DNA from: Actinomycetes bacterium
GTDB taxonomy: Bacteria; Bacillota; Sulfobacillia; Sulfobacillales; JAIMBI01
Assembly: GCA_023565505.1 (NCBI GenBank)
Contig: JAIMBI010000012.1
Location: 19,917-83,916, forward strand
Direction: 5' to 3'
DNA length: 64,000 bases
In this document: in pieces, positions 50,205 through 58,885 of the stretch
Layout: each line of letters starts with the position of its first letter
Numbering within the stretch: the first letter of the stretch is position 1
Notes under the pieces: generated by a model
Told to the model about the DNA's origin: nothing
The model's database searches: none
The model's input: only the letters and a program-made list of their open reading frames with translations
Position numbers and translations under genes: made by a program

Positions 50205-51686
50205 ATGACGGTGACATGGACGGCGGGGGATCCGATGGCCCAGGCGGTGGACGTCCTGGTGGTCGGGGCCTACGAGGGCGAGGCCGTCCAGGGGGCGGTC
50301 GGTACGGTCGACCAGGCGCTGGACGGCGTCATCGAGCGGGCGGTGCGCCGCAAGGAGTTCGAGGCGAAACCCCGGACAGTGTGGGTCGGCCCCACCCTGG
50401 GCCGGCTCCCGGCCGAGCGCGTGCTGGTGGTGGGCCTGGGGCCGCGGGCGGAGCTGACCGTCGACGGGGTGCGCCAGGCCTACGGACAGGTCGCCCAGAA
50501 ACTGGAGGCCATCAAGGCCGACACAGTGGCCGTGGGCCTGTTGGGCGGGGACGTGCTGGCAGCGGAGGCGGTGGCCGAGGCGGCGGTGGAGGGGCTGCTG
50601 CTCGGGGGCTGGCGCTACGACGGATTCAAGCAGAAGCCGCCGGAGCGGCCGCCCGTGGCCGTGACGGTGTACGTCGAACCGCTGTCGGAGTCCGTGCGGA
50701 CGCGCCTCGAGCGGGGGCGCATCCTCGCCGAGGCGGCCAACCGCGCGCGGGAGATGGGCTGCCGGCCGGCGAACCAGCTCACGCCGGACGACTTCGCGCG
50801 CGAGGCGGTGGAACGCGCCGAGCGGGCCGGGCTGGCCGCGGAGGTGTTCGACGAGGTCCGCCTGCGCGAACTCGGGATGGGGGGCATCCTGGCGGTGGGG
50901 CAGGGCAGCACCCATCCCCCGCGGATGGTGGTGCTGCGGTACCAGGGCGGCGGGAACCGCACTCTCGCCCTGGTCGGCAAGGGAATCACCTTCGACAGCG
51001 GCGGACTCTCCCTGAAGCCCGCGGCGGGCATGGAGGAGATGAAGTACGACATGCTCGGGGCCGCCGCGGTCTTGTCGGCCCTGGAGGCGGTGGCGGCGCT
51101 CCGGCCCGCGCTGAACGTCGTCGGGATCCTGTGCCTGGCGGAGAACCTGCCCTCGGGATCCGCGACGCGCCCCGGCGACGTGGTCAAGACGTTCGGCGGC
51201 AAGACCATCGAGATCACGAACACGGACGCCGAAGGACGGGTCGCGTTAGCCGACGGGGTGGGGTACGCCGTCTCGCTGGGGGCCGACTGGATCGTCGACG
51301 CGGCCACGCTCACCGGGGCCGCCATCATCGTGCTGGGGCACGAGGCCACGGCGCTCGTGGCGACCGACGACGAACTGGCCCGGCGGGTCGAGACGGCCGC
51401 GGCACGCGCCGGCGAAAGGGTCTGGCGGCTTCCCGTCTATCCGGAGTACCGGGAGCTCTACAAGTCGGACGTGGCAGATCTCAAGAACGCCCCCGGCCGC
51501 GATGCCGGGACCATCACCGGCGGACTCATCATCAGCGAGTTCGCGGGGGACAAGCCGTTCTGCCACCTCGACATCGCGGGCACGGCGTGGCGCAAGGAGA
51601 ACGCCTTGAACGCCCGGTTCGGGCCGACCGGCGTCCCGGTGCGGACGTTGGTCCACTTGGCGTTCGGACTGGCCGGGGCGGACTAG
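50205..51686 (+). CDS. pepA: Leucyl aminopeptidase (PepA, M17)
   Basis: 493 residues. The C-terminal catalytic domain shows 'LALVGKGITFDSGGLSLKPAAGMEEMKYDMLGAAAVL', 'NLPSGSATRPGDVVKTFGGKTIEITNTDAEGRVALADGV' (NTDAEGR signature) and 'DVADLKNAPGRDAGTITGG'. Two Zn/Mn ions held by Lys, Asp and Glu residues release N-terminal amino acids. The N-terminal M17 domain is also complete. The ATG is preceded by GGGAGGGGA. Confidence 0.95.
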   Translation: MTVTWTAGDPMAQAVDVLVVGAYEGEAVQGAVGTVDQALDGVIERAVRRKEFEAKPRTVWVGPTLGRLPAERVLVVGLGPRAELTVDGVRQAYGQVAQKLEAIKADTVAVGLLGGDVLAAEAVAEAAVEGLLLGGWRYDGFKQKPPERPPVAVTVYVEPLSESVRTRLERGRILAEAANRAREMGCRPANQLTPDDFAREAVERAERAGLAAEVFDEVRLRELGMGGILAVGQGSTHPPRMVVLRYQGGGNRTLALVGKGITFDSGGLSLKPAAGMEEMKYDMLGAAAVLSALEAVAALRPALNVVGILCLAENLPSGSATRPGDVVKTFGGKTIEITNTDAEGRVALADGVGYAVSLGADWIVDAATLTGAAIIVLGHEATALVATDDELARRVETAAARAGERVWRLPVYPEYRELYKSDVADLKNAPGRDAGTITGGLIISEFAGDKPFCHLDIAGTAWRKENALNARFGPTGVPVRTLVHLAFGLAGAD

Positions 51687-51692
51687 CGGCGC

Positions 51693-51720
51693 GACGGGGC
51701 GGACGGCGGTCCGCCCCGTC
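51693..51720. terminator. Perfect 12-bp hairpin after pepA
   Basis: GACGGGGCGGAC-GGCG-GTCCGCCCCGTC, fully paired arms with a 4-nt loop, starting ~6 bp after the pepA stop and ending 3 bp before the stop of the convergent small gene. Bidirectional terminator by position. Confidence 0.75.
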
Positions 51721-51723
51721 GGC

Positions 51724-51879
51724 TTACCGTTCCTCGGTGTCGGGGAGGCCGGGCGCGCGCGAGTAGAGGCTCGGGGTCTTCGGGTCGTCGTCGTGACCCC
51801 ACTCGTCGGCGTCCCACCCGTCCACATCCGGCAGCCATAGACGGTACCACTCGTCCTCGCCGTCGTACGCGATGCGCAT
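51724..51879 (-). CDS. Small acidic hypothetical protein
   Basis: 51 codons, absent from the ORF track. 'MRIAYDGEDEWYRLWLPDVDG...' ends 'PGLPDTEER'; rich in Asp, Glu and Trp, predicted very acidic and soluble. A strong site GGGAGGTGA lies ~6 nt before ATG. It is backed by a perfect hairpin terminator at its 3' end. Function unknown; no motif recognised. Gap from here to the GH18 gene (51880-52094) has no further gene. Confidence 0.6.
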   Translation of the reverse strand: MRIAYDGEDEWYRLWLPDVDGWDADEWGHDDDPKTPSLYSRAPGLPDTEER

Positions 51880-52094
51880 CGAGCCTCACCTCCCGGGGTT
51901 AGCGTGACCCTGCACCGGCGCCTTAGCCGGCCGAACCGCCGGTACTGTCGGGAGGTTTCTGGGACGCCGCGCCGCGACTGGATCCGCCACCATGGCCTGC
52001 CGGGCCGAGCCGCCGGGCACATACCGGAGCCGGCGGTTCGGCCATACTAGCCCGCGTAGCGCGGCAGCGGCAGACGACGGGCGGAGGGAGTCGA

Positions 52095-53174
52095 ATGGAA
52101 CGGGCGACGTGGCGGCGCTGGTATCAGGAACATCCCCGGGCGGTGCTGGGCGCCGCCGTGCTGCTCCTCCTCCTGGTGATAGGGCTCGTGGGGGCCGCCC
52201 GCCGTTCGGCGCCGGCCCCGATGCCCTTGGGCCGCCTGTTCGGTCGCCCCTTCCAGATCATCGGCTTCTACGAGAACGCCTCCCCCGGCGAGCCGTCATC
52301 CTGGACATCCTTTCGCACCCACGTCGGGCAACTGACCACGGTGAGCCCGCGCTGGTTCTCCCTCACCGCCTCCGGGCAGGTCGACGACATCGGGTACGAT
52401 CCCACCATGGCGCGGTTTGCGGCCGCGCATCACGTGGCCCTGGTCCCGTTGGTGACCAACGCCAACGGCACGGACGGGATGCTGGCCACGGCCGCCCGGC
52501 GGCGCGCCGCAGCCGCCCGGCTCGCGGCGCTGGTGCGCCAGGACCACCTCGACGGCCTCAACGTGGACTTCGAGCTGCTCCCGGCGTCCGATCGGGACGC
52601 CCTGGACCGGTTCGTCCAGGACCTGCGCCGCGCGCTGGGACCGCATAAGGTGTTGGCCGTCTCCGTGTTTCCGCTCGTCGGCCTGCCCCCGTCCGTCAAC
52701 GGCGCGGACGACTACAAGGGATTGGCGGCCGCAGCCGACTACTTGGTCGTCATGGCGTACGACCATCATTACAGCGGCGGTCCTCCGGGACCGGTGGCAC
52801 CGTACACGTGGGTCGCGGACAACGTCGCCGCCGCGCGCCGCCTGGTCCCCGCGAGCAAGCTGGTGCTCGCCATCGGCATGTACGGGTACGACTGGAGCCG
52901 GGCCGGCGTGCCGGGGTCGGCGACGACGCTCTCCGACGTGGCCGTCGAGGCGTTGGCCAAGCGGTTGGGCATCGTGCCGCGCTACATTCCGAGCGAATCG
53001 CAGAGCACGTTCACCTACCGGAGCGGCGGGACCACGCACGTCGTGTGGTACATGGGCGACCGGTCCGCCGCGGCGCGGGCGGCCCTCGCCCGGCGCGAGC
53101 ACTTGGCCGGGATCGCCCTCTGGCGCCTCGGGTACGAAGACCCCGACTTCTGGCACGCCGTCGGCCGGCCGTAG
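52095..53174 (+). CDS. Glycoside hydrolase family 18 protein, membrane-anchored
   Basis: 359 residues. N-terminal TM/signal anchor (~residues 15-35, 'AVLGAAVLLLLLVIGLVGAA'), then a GH18 TIM barrel: 'IIGFYENASPGEPSSWTSF', 'HHVALVPLVTN', catalytic 'LDGLNVDFELLPASDRDALDRFVQDLRRAL' (DGxxxDxE), 'YLVVMAYDHHYSGGPPGPVAPYTWV', 'LVLAIGMYGYDW'. The form without LysM resembles spore-cortex or germination-related YaaH/YdhD-type enzymes. It may cut peptidoglycan GlcNAc bonds. Confidence 0.9.
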   Translation: MERATWRRWYQEHPRAVLGAAVLLLLLVIGLVGAARRSAPAPMPLGRLFGRPFQIIGFYENASPGEPSSWTSFRTHVGQLTTVSPRWFSLTASGQVDDIGYDPTMARFAAAHHVALVPLVTNANGTDGMLATAARRRAAAARLAALVRQDHLDGLNVDFELLPASDRDALDRFVQDLRRALGPHKVLAVSVFPLVGLPPSVNGADDYKGLAAAADYLVVMAYDHHYSGGPPGPVAPYTWVADNVAAARRLVPASKLVLAIGMYGYDWSRAGVPGSATTLSDVAVEALAKRLGIVPRYIPSESQSTFTYRSGGTTHVVWYMGDRSAAARAALARREHLAGIALWRLGYEDPDFWHAVGRP

Positions 53175-53175
53175 G

Positions 53176-53754
53176 TCAGCCGGCCCGGCGCCGGGTGCGC
53201 CACCACCAGGCCAGCCAGCCGACCACCACCAGGGCCCCGGCCACGAACACCCACCGCTCGTAGGCCACGACCGCACTCCAGTGGCTGCCCGCCGCGTAGC
53301 CCAGAGCCATGAAGACCACGGTCCACGGCAGGGCGCCGAGCACGCTGTAGAGGACGAACCGCCCGAAGGGCATGCGCGCCAGTCCTGCCGGCAACGACAC
53401 GTAGGTGCGCACGCCCGGCACCAACCGTCCGAAGAACACGGTCATGTCGCCGTAACGCCGGAACCACGCTTCGGCCCGGTCGAGCTCGTGCCGGCGGACC
53501 ACCCCCCGCAGCACGGCCCGCCCGCCCCAGTACGCCACCGCGTAGGAGACGACGGCGCCCGCCGTGCCGCCGGCGAGGGCCGCCAAGCCCGCTTCCAACC
53601 AGCCGGCGGCGCCCCGGGCGACCAAGTACCCGGCGAAGGGGAGCAGGATTTCACTGGGAATGGGAATCGCCGCACTTTCCAGCAGCATGCCGACGAAGAC
53701 GCCGAGGAGTCCGAGAGGCAGCAGCAGATCGGCCAAGTGGGTGAGCCAGTGCAC
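53176..53754 (-). CDS. DedA-family membrane protein
   Basis: 192 residues. 'LGLLGVFVGMLLESAAIPIPSEILLPFAGYLVARG' and 'FFGRLVPGVRTYVSLPAGLARMPFGRFVLYSVLGALPWTVVFMALGYAAG' carry the DedA/VTT motifs E-x(5)P.P.E and F.R..PG.R......aG. About five hydrophobic segments. DedA proteins are polyprenyl-phosphate or lipid scramblase-like transporters. Ends 1 bp from the GH18 stop, tail to tail. Confidence 0.92.
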   Translation of the reverse strand: MHWLTHLADLLLPLGLLGVFVGMLLESAAIPIPSEILLPFAGYLVARGAAGWLEAGLAALAGGTAGAVVSYAVAYWGGRAVLRGVVRRHELDRAEAWFRRYGDMTVFFGRLVPGVRTYVSLPAGLARMPFGRFVLYSVLGALPWTVVFMALGYAAGSHWSAVVAYERWVFVAGALVVVGWLAWWWRTRRRAG

Positions 53755-53892
53755 AGGATCGCTCCTTCACGCGGGGTTCCCGTCGGGAGGTCCGTCCGGT
53801 CCGACTGGTCGGGCGAGACGACCCGGCGCGCTGCCACCAGTGTACCGTACTGTGGGGGCGGGCCGCGCCCGGCGGCGCCGCCTGCCGGAGGT

Positions 53893-53901
53893 TGCTATAA
53901 T
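53893..53901 (+). promoter_or_regulatory. Extended -10 promoter next to start codon of mutS operon
   Basis: TGCTATAAT: perfect TATAAT with the TGn extension. Only 9 nt separate it from the ATG at 53911, so transcripts would start within ~3 nt of the start codon. No ribosome site lies between. This suggests a leaderless mRNA for the ppx/gppA-like-mutS-mutL-miaA operon. Confidence 0.7.
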
Positions 53902-53910
53902 CGGAACGAG

Positions 53911-54681
53911 ATGTCGCAGCCCACGCTTCCCGTCGGCGTTGTGAAAATCGGATCGACGAGTGTGAGCGCACTGGTGGCCGGCGCCCCGGACCACCCCTTG
54001 TGGGAGACCAGCGTCGACCTCGGCCTGCTCACCGCTCCGGATCCCGCCGCGCGGTTGGGACCGGCGCTGGCCGCCATCCGGGCGGCGCTCGCCCGTTGGG
54101 CGCCGCTCCGGCTCGTGGTGGCCACAGGCGAAGTGGCCCGCGCGCGCCCGGAGTTGGGCAGCGTGCTGGACGAATGGCGGGAGGCCGTCTGGCTGCTGTC
54201 CGGCGAGGAGGAGGCCCGCGTCGCCTGGTGGGGGGAACAGGCGCGGCACGCCGAACCGGTCACGGTCATCGACGTGGGGGGCGGCAGTACCGAGGTGGTG
54301 GCGCCCGACCGGTCGGTGAGCCTCCCCGTGGGGGCTGCCCGCCCGCCGGCGGGTCCGCTGCCGCCCCTGTGGTCCGCGACGGGGCGGGTCGTCGCCCTCG
54401 GCGGCACGGCCGCGGCCTTGGCCCGTTATGCGGGGCAGCCGCGGCTCAGCCGGGCCGCGTTGGCCCGGTTCGCGGCCGCGCCGCCGGACGTCGGGTCGTT
54501 GGTGCACGCGCTCGGCGTCAGCGAGCTGAGGGCCACGCTGCTGCCGGACGGGGCCGCGTGCCTCGGCGCGGTCCTGGACGGCCTCGGCGTGGAGACGGTG
54601 GAGGTGTCGCCCCGGGATCTCCGCCACGGGCTGTGGTTGGCGGCCGCCCTGGGTCGCGGGCGGCTCTGGTCCGGACCGTGA
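53911..54681 (+). CDS. Ppx/GppA phosphatase-like protein, short
   Basis: 256 residues from ATG 53911. 'VGVVKIGSTSVSALV' is a weakened phosphate-1 loop, 'WLLSGEEEARVAWWG' the GxxEA motif and 'VTVIDVGGGSTEVVAP' the phosphate-2 loop of the exopolyphosphatase/(p)ppGpp phosphatase family. 'RVVALGGTAAALARYAG' follows. It lacks about 50-60 residues of the usual ~310 and any HD domain. Couples to mutS through a GTGA overlap; a link between this protein and mismatch repair is not established. Confidence 0.8.
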   Translation: MSQPTLPVGVVKIGSTSVSALVAGAPDHPLWETSVDLGLLTAPDPAARLGPALAAIRAALARWAPLRLVVATGEVARARPELGSVLDEWREAVWLLSGEEEARVAWWGEQARHAEPVTVIDVGGGSTEVVAPDRSVSLPVGAARPPAGPLPPLWSATGRVVALGGTAAALARYAGQPRLSRAALARFAAAPPDVGSLVHALGVSELRATLLPDGAACLGAVLDGLGVETVEVSPRDLRHGLWLAAALGRGRLWSGP

Positions 54682-57191
54682 CGCCGGCGGCCGACACGCC
54701 GCTCATGGCCCAGTGGCGCCGCCTGAAGGAGCAGGTCGGCGACGCCTGGCTCTTCTTCCGGCTGGGCGACTTCTACGAGCTGTTCGGGGAGGATGCCGAA
54801 CAGGCGGCGCCGGTACTGGAGGTGCAGCTGACCTCCCGCGACGGCCAGACGCCGATGTGCGGGGTGCCGTATCACGCCCTCGACGTCTATGTCCAGCGGG
54901 CGCTGGCGGCCGGCCGGTCGGTCGCCATCGCGGAGCAGCTCGAGGATCCGCGGACGACCCGGGGCCTGGTCGAGCGGGGCGTCGTGCGGTGGGTGACGCC
55001 GGGCACGTTCGTACCCGAGGAAGGGGAGGCGCCCGGCCCGGTGGCCGCGCTCGTGCGCCAGGGCGGGCGGGTCGGCCTCGCCGCCCTCTGGTTGGCGGAA
55101 GGGCGGGCCGTGGCGGAGGAGTTCCACGGGCCCCGCGCGGCGGAGCAGGCCGTGCGGCTCTTGGACCGCATCGGCCCGGCGGAGTGTCTGGTGCCGGGGC
55201 GGTCGCACGGCGAGGGGCTTTGGCGGGGTCCGCTGGTCGAACGGCCGGAGTTGTTCGGGGGACAAGCCGGGCGGCGCCTCGCGGAGGCGCTGGGCCGGCG
55301 GCTCGAGGACGCCGGTCTGGACCAGGCGCGGATGGCCCAGCAGGCCCTGTGGGCCGTGCTCCGATACGCGGAGGCGACCCAGGGGCGGCCGCCCTCCCAC
55401 GTGACCCGGCTCGCCCGCGGCCCGGTGGCCGGGGTCCTGGACGTGGACCGGCGGGTGGCCCGGCAGCTCGATGTGATCGGGACGGGCGGGCCGACGGTGA
55501 TCGGGTGGCTGGACTGTACGGTCACGCCGATGGGGGGCCGCCTGCTCCGGCAGTGGGTGGAGACCCCGTCGGGAGATCCGGCGGTGATTCGGCGGCGGCA
55601 GGACGCCGTGGCCGCGTGGCTGGCGGCGCCGGCGGCCCGGCGGCGCCTGAGGGCCGCCTTGGCGCGGGTGGGCGACGTGGAGCGCCGCGTGGCCCGCCTG
55701 GCCCTGGGTTTCGGCCAACCGCGGGACCTCGCGCGTCTGGCCGAGGCCGTGGGACGCGCCGAGGAAGTGGCGCGCATCGTGGAGGCCGAGGGGGCGGCGG
55801 CCTCCCCCCCGTTCGGGTGCCCCGACCTCAGCGCCGTCGCCGCCCGGTTGGCGGCCATCCGGCCGGATGCCGGCGGTGCCTGGGACGAGGGTCACCTGCT
55901 GGTCGCCGGGGCGGATCCCGAGGCCGACCGGCTCCGGCGACTGGTGGAGGACCGGCGGGCGGCCCTGGCCGACCTGGAGCAACGGCTCCGGGAAGAGACC
56001 GGGGTCCGTCACCTCAAAGTCGGCTATCACCGGACCCTGGGGTACTATGTGGAGGTGCCCCGCTCCCAGCGGGAGCGCGTGCCCGAGGGCTGGCGGCTGA
56101 AGCAGGCGCTGGCGACGGCGGACCGCTGGCGGGCGGACGTGTTGGAACAGCTCGCGGCGGAGATCGCCGGAGCGGAGACGGAGTGGCTCGCCCGCGAAGA
56201 GCGGGTGGCGCGCGACGTTCTGGCCGCCGTGGTCGGGGCGGCGGCCGCCCTCGCCGACTGGGCCGAATGGCTGGCGTGGCTCGACGTGGTGGCGTCCTGG
56301 GCGGAGGTGGCGGAGGTCCGCCGCCTGGTGCGGCCGGAGATCGGAGGGGACCGCTGGGAACTCGAGGCCGTCCGCCATCCCCTCGTGGAGCTGGCGGTGC
56401 CGCACTACGTGCCGTCGTCCCTCGCCTGGGATCCCGAGGTCAAGACGGCCATCATCACCGGCCCGAACATGGCCGGCAAGTCGACGTTCATGCGCGCCGT
56501 GGCGGTCAACGCCTGGCTCGCGCACGTCGGTAGCTTCGTCGCCGCGACCCGCTGGCGGATGCCGCTCTTGGACGGGATCTACACCCGCATCGGGGCCGAC
56601 GACGACCTCGTCCGCGGCCAGAGCACCTTCATGGTGGAGATGGCGGACATGGCCGACATCCTGCGCCGGGCGGGCGGACGGAGCCTCGTGGTCCTCGACG
56701 AGCTGGGGCGGGGCACCTCGACCTTCGACGGCATGGCCATCGCCTGGGCGGTGGTGGAGCACCTCGCCCGCGGCCTGGAGCCGGCGCGCCGCCCGTGGAC
56801 CCTCTTCGCGACCCACTACCAGGAGCTGACCCAACTGGCGGAGCAGGGGGGCATCCTCCCGTTGGCCGTCGACGCCACCGAGGTCGACGGGGCGCTGGTG
56901 TTCCTCCACGAGGTGCGCCCGGGGCGCGCGTCCCGCTCCTTCGGCGTCGCCGTGGCGGCGCGCGCGGGCCTGCCCCGGCCGGTGATCCTGCGGGCGGAGC
57001 GGCTTTTGCGGGAATGGGAGAAGACCGGGCGGCCCGCCCCGCCTCCCGACCGGGAGCAGACGCGCTGGTGGGAACCCGATCCGCTCCTGGAAAGTCTCGT
57101 CGACGACCTCCGCCGCCTCGACGTCAACGCGCTGACGCCCCTCGACGCCCTGGGCTGGCTCGCCGAGTGGCAGCGGCGGATGCGCCGATGA
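54678..57191 (+). CDS. mutS: DNA mismatch repair protein MutS
   Basis: 837 residues, GTG start overlapping the upstream stop. Mismatch-recognition motif 'LFFRLGDFYELFGEDAEQAA' (Phe-x-Glu), lever/clamp middle, and ATPase with Walker A 'ITGPNMAGKSTFMRAVA' (~595-603), 'GIYTRIGADDDLVRGQSTFMVEM', Walker B 'LVVLDELGRGTSTFDGMAIAWAV', 'FATHYQELTQL'. Recognises mismatches and recruits MutL. Ends with a ~40-residue tail and overlaps mutL as ATGA. Confidence 0.97.
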   Translation: MTPAADTPLMAQWRRLKEQVGDAWLFFRLGDFYELFGEDAEQAAPVLEVQLTSRDGQTPMCGVPYHALDVYVQRALAAGRSVAIAEQLEDPRTTRGLVERGVVRWVTPGTFVPEEGEAPGPVAALVRQGGRVGLAALWLAEGRAVAEEFHGPRAAEQAVRLLDRIGPAECLVPGRSHGEGLWRGPLVERPELFGGQAGRRLAEALGRRLEDAGLDQARMAQQALWAVLRYAEATQGRPPSHVTRLARGPVAGVLDVDRRVARQLDVIGTGGPTVIGWLDCTVTPMGGRLLRQWVETPSGDPAVIRRRQDAVAAWLAAPAARRRLRAALARVGDVERRVARLALGFGQPRDLARLAEAVGRAEEVARIVEAEGAAASPPFGCPDLSAVAARLAAIRPDAGGAWDEGHLLVAGADPEADRLRRLVEDRRAALADLEQRLREETGVRHLKVGYHRTLGYYVEVPRSQRERVPEGWRLKQALATADRWRADVLEQLAAEIAGAETEWLAREERVARDVLAAVVGAAAALADWAEWLAWLDVVASWAEVAEVRRLVRPEIGGDRWELEAVRHPLVELAVPHYVPSSLAWDPEVKTAIITGPNMAGKSTFMRAVAVNAWLAHVGSFVAATRWRMPLLDGIYTRIGADDDLVRGQSTFMVEMADMADILRRAGGRSLVVLDELGRGTSTFDGMAIAWAVVEHLARGLEPARRPWTLFATHYQELTQLAEQGGILPLAVDATEVDGALVFLHEVRPGRASRSFGVAVAARAGLPRPVILRAERLLREWEKTGRPAPPPDREQTRWWEPDPLLESLVDDLRRLDVNALTPLDALGWLAEWQRRMRR

Positions 57192-58885
57192 GCCGCATCG
57201 TCCGGTTGGATCCCCGGGTCGCAGACCAGATCGCGGCCGGGGAGGTGGTGGAACGCCCGGCGTCGGTGGCCAAGGAGCTCGTCGAGAACGCGCTCGACGC
57301 CCGGGCCCGCCGGATCGTGGTGCAGGTGGACGGCGGCGGCCTGGACCAGATCGTGGTGGAGGACGACGGCGAAGGCATGGACGCGGAGGACGTCCGCCTC
57401 TCGGTCGAACGGCACGCCACGTCCAAGCTGCGTACCGTGGCGGACCTAACCCGACTCGAGACGCTGGGGTTCCGGGGCGAGGCTCTGGCGGCCATCGGCG
57501 CCGTGGGGCGGCTCGTGGTGGACAGCCGACCGGCCGACGCGGCGATCGGGTACGGGGTGAGCGTGGCGGGCGGACGGGTGACCGAGGCCGGGCCGGTGGC
57601 CCGCCCCCCCGGGACGCGGGTGGCCGTGCGGGACCTCTTCTTCACTGTGCCCGCCCGGCTCAAGCAGATGAAAAGCCCGGCGGCGGAGTTGGCCCACGTG
57701 GAGCAGGTCGTCGCGGCCGAGGCGCTCCTCCACCCCGGCGTGGCCGTAGAGCTGTGGGCCGACGGGGCGCGGCGCTGGGCGACGCCGGGCAACGGGGAGC
57801 TGGCCGACGCGGTGGCCGCGGTGGTCGGGGCCGAGGCCGCCGCCCGGAGCCTGCCGGTAGAGGCGTCGATCCTGGGGGGGCGCGTGACGGTCACCGGCCG
57901 GATCCTGCCCCCGGATGGAGCCCGGGGCAACCGCCACGGGCAGGTGCTGGGCATCAACGGCCGGCCCGTGCGCCACGCTGCGCTCCGCGCGGCGGTGGAG
58001 CAGGCCTACGGGCCCGCGCTGGGGCCGCGGCGCTATCCCGTCTTCTGGCTGGCGGTCGCTTGTCCGCCCGAAGACGTGGATCCCAACGTCCATCCGGGGA
58101 AGTGGGAGGTCCGGCTGGACCGGGAACGGGCCTTGGCGGGGGCCTTGTACGGGGCGGTCCGCGAGGTCCTGGCGGGCGGGCCGCCGGCGCCCGTCCTCGA
58201 TCCCGTGCCGGCCGCCCCGGGTCCGCTGCGCGCCGCCGAACGGCAGGCGACGTGGGTGTTCGGACCGGCGTCCACCGACGCGTCCCCCGCCGTCCGCCAC
58301 CCCGACCTCGCCGGACTGGTGCCGCTGGGTCAGTGGGCGGCACGGTATGTCCTGGCCCAGGGGCCGCGGGGACTGTACGTCATCGACCAGCACGCCGCCC
58401 ACGAGCGCCTCTATTACGACCAGCTGCGGGCCGAGGCGGCGACCGTGCGCTACAGCCAGCCGCTGCTGACGCCCCTCGTCGTCGACCTGACGCCGGCGGA
58501 ATGGGCCGGATTCGAGGCGGCCCGGAGCGAGCTGGAGGCCGCGGGATTCGTCTTCGAGCCGGCGGGGCGGACGCTCAGGATCTCGGCCGTGCCGCTGTTG
58601 GTAGCCGACGTGGCCGCCGGGGGGCTGGTCGGCGTGCTCATCCAGACGTGGTCGGGGTCCTGGAGCGAGCCCGCCCATCCGGTCTCGTGGATCGCCGACC
58701 ACGCCCTCGCCACGGCGGCCTGCAAGGCCGCCGTCAAGGCGTCGCGCGGATTGGCCCGGGAGGAGATGGCCGCCCTGCTCCGCGATCTCGCCGCGACCGA
58801 CAATCCGCGCGCCTGCCCGCACGGGCGCCCGACGATGCTCCAGCTCGACTTGGAGGAGGTGGACCGTCGCTTTGGTCGGCGATGA
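57188..58885 (+). CDS. mutL: DNA mismatch repair protein MutL (endonuclease type)
   Basis: 565 residues. GHKL ATPase: 'QIAAGEVVERPASVAKELVENALDA', 'VEDDGEGMD', 'RHATSKLRTVADLTRLETLGFRGEALAAIGAV', 'DLFFTVPARLKQMKS', 'VDPNVHPGKWEVR'. C-terminal endonuclease motif 'VIDQHAAHERLYYDQL' fits DQHA(x)2E(x)4E-type with Asp in the last place, plus 'ACKAAVKA' and 'ACPHGRPT'. So it is the nicking MutL of MutH-less bacteria. The linker is short. miaA starts inside its 3' end. Confidence 0.95.
   Translation: MSRIVRLDPRVADQIAAGEVVERPASVAKELVENALDARARRIVVQVDGGGLDQIVVEDDGEGMDAEDVRLSVERHATSKLRTVADLTRLETLGFRGEALAAIGAVGRLVVDSRPADAAIGYGVSVAGGRVTEAGPVARPPGTRVAVRDLFFTVPARLKQMKSPAAELAHVEQVVAAEALLHPGVAVELWADGARRWATPGNGELADAVAAVVGAEAAARSLPVEASILGGRVTVTGRILPPDGARGNRHGQVLGINGRPVRHAALRAAVEQAYGPALGPRRYPVFWLAVACPPEDVDPNVHPGKWEVRLDRERALAGALYGAVREVLAGGPPAPVLDPVPAAPGPLRAAERQATWVFGPASTDASPAVRHPDLAGLVPLGQWAARYVLAQGPRGLYVIDQHAAHERLYYDQLRAEAATVRYSQPLLTPLVVDLTPAEWAGFEAARSELEAAGFVFEPAGRTLRISAVPLLVADVAAGGLVGVLIQTWSGSWSEPAHPVSWIADHALATAACKAAVKASRGLAREEMAALLRDLAATDNPRACPHGRPTMLQLDLEEVDRRFGRR

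Noticed and set aside
51246-52022. 258-aa minus-strand ORF across pepA end
   Set aside because: Runs antisense through pepA and in another frame through the small acidic gene; no motif.
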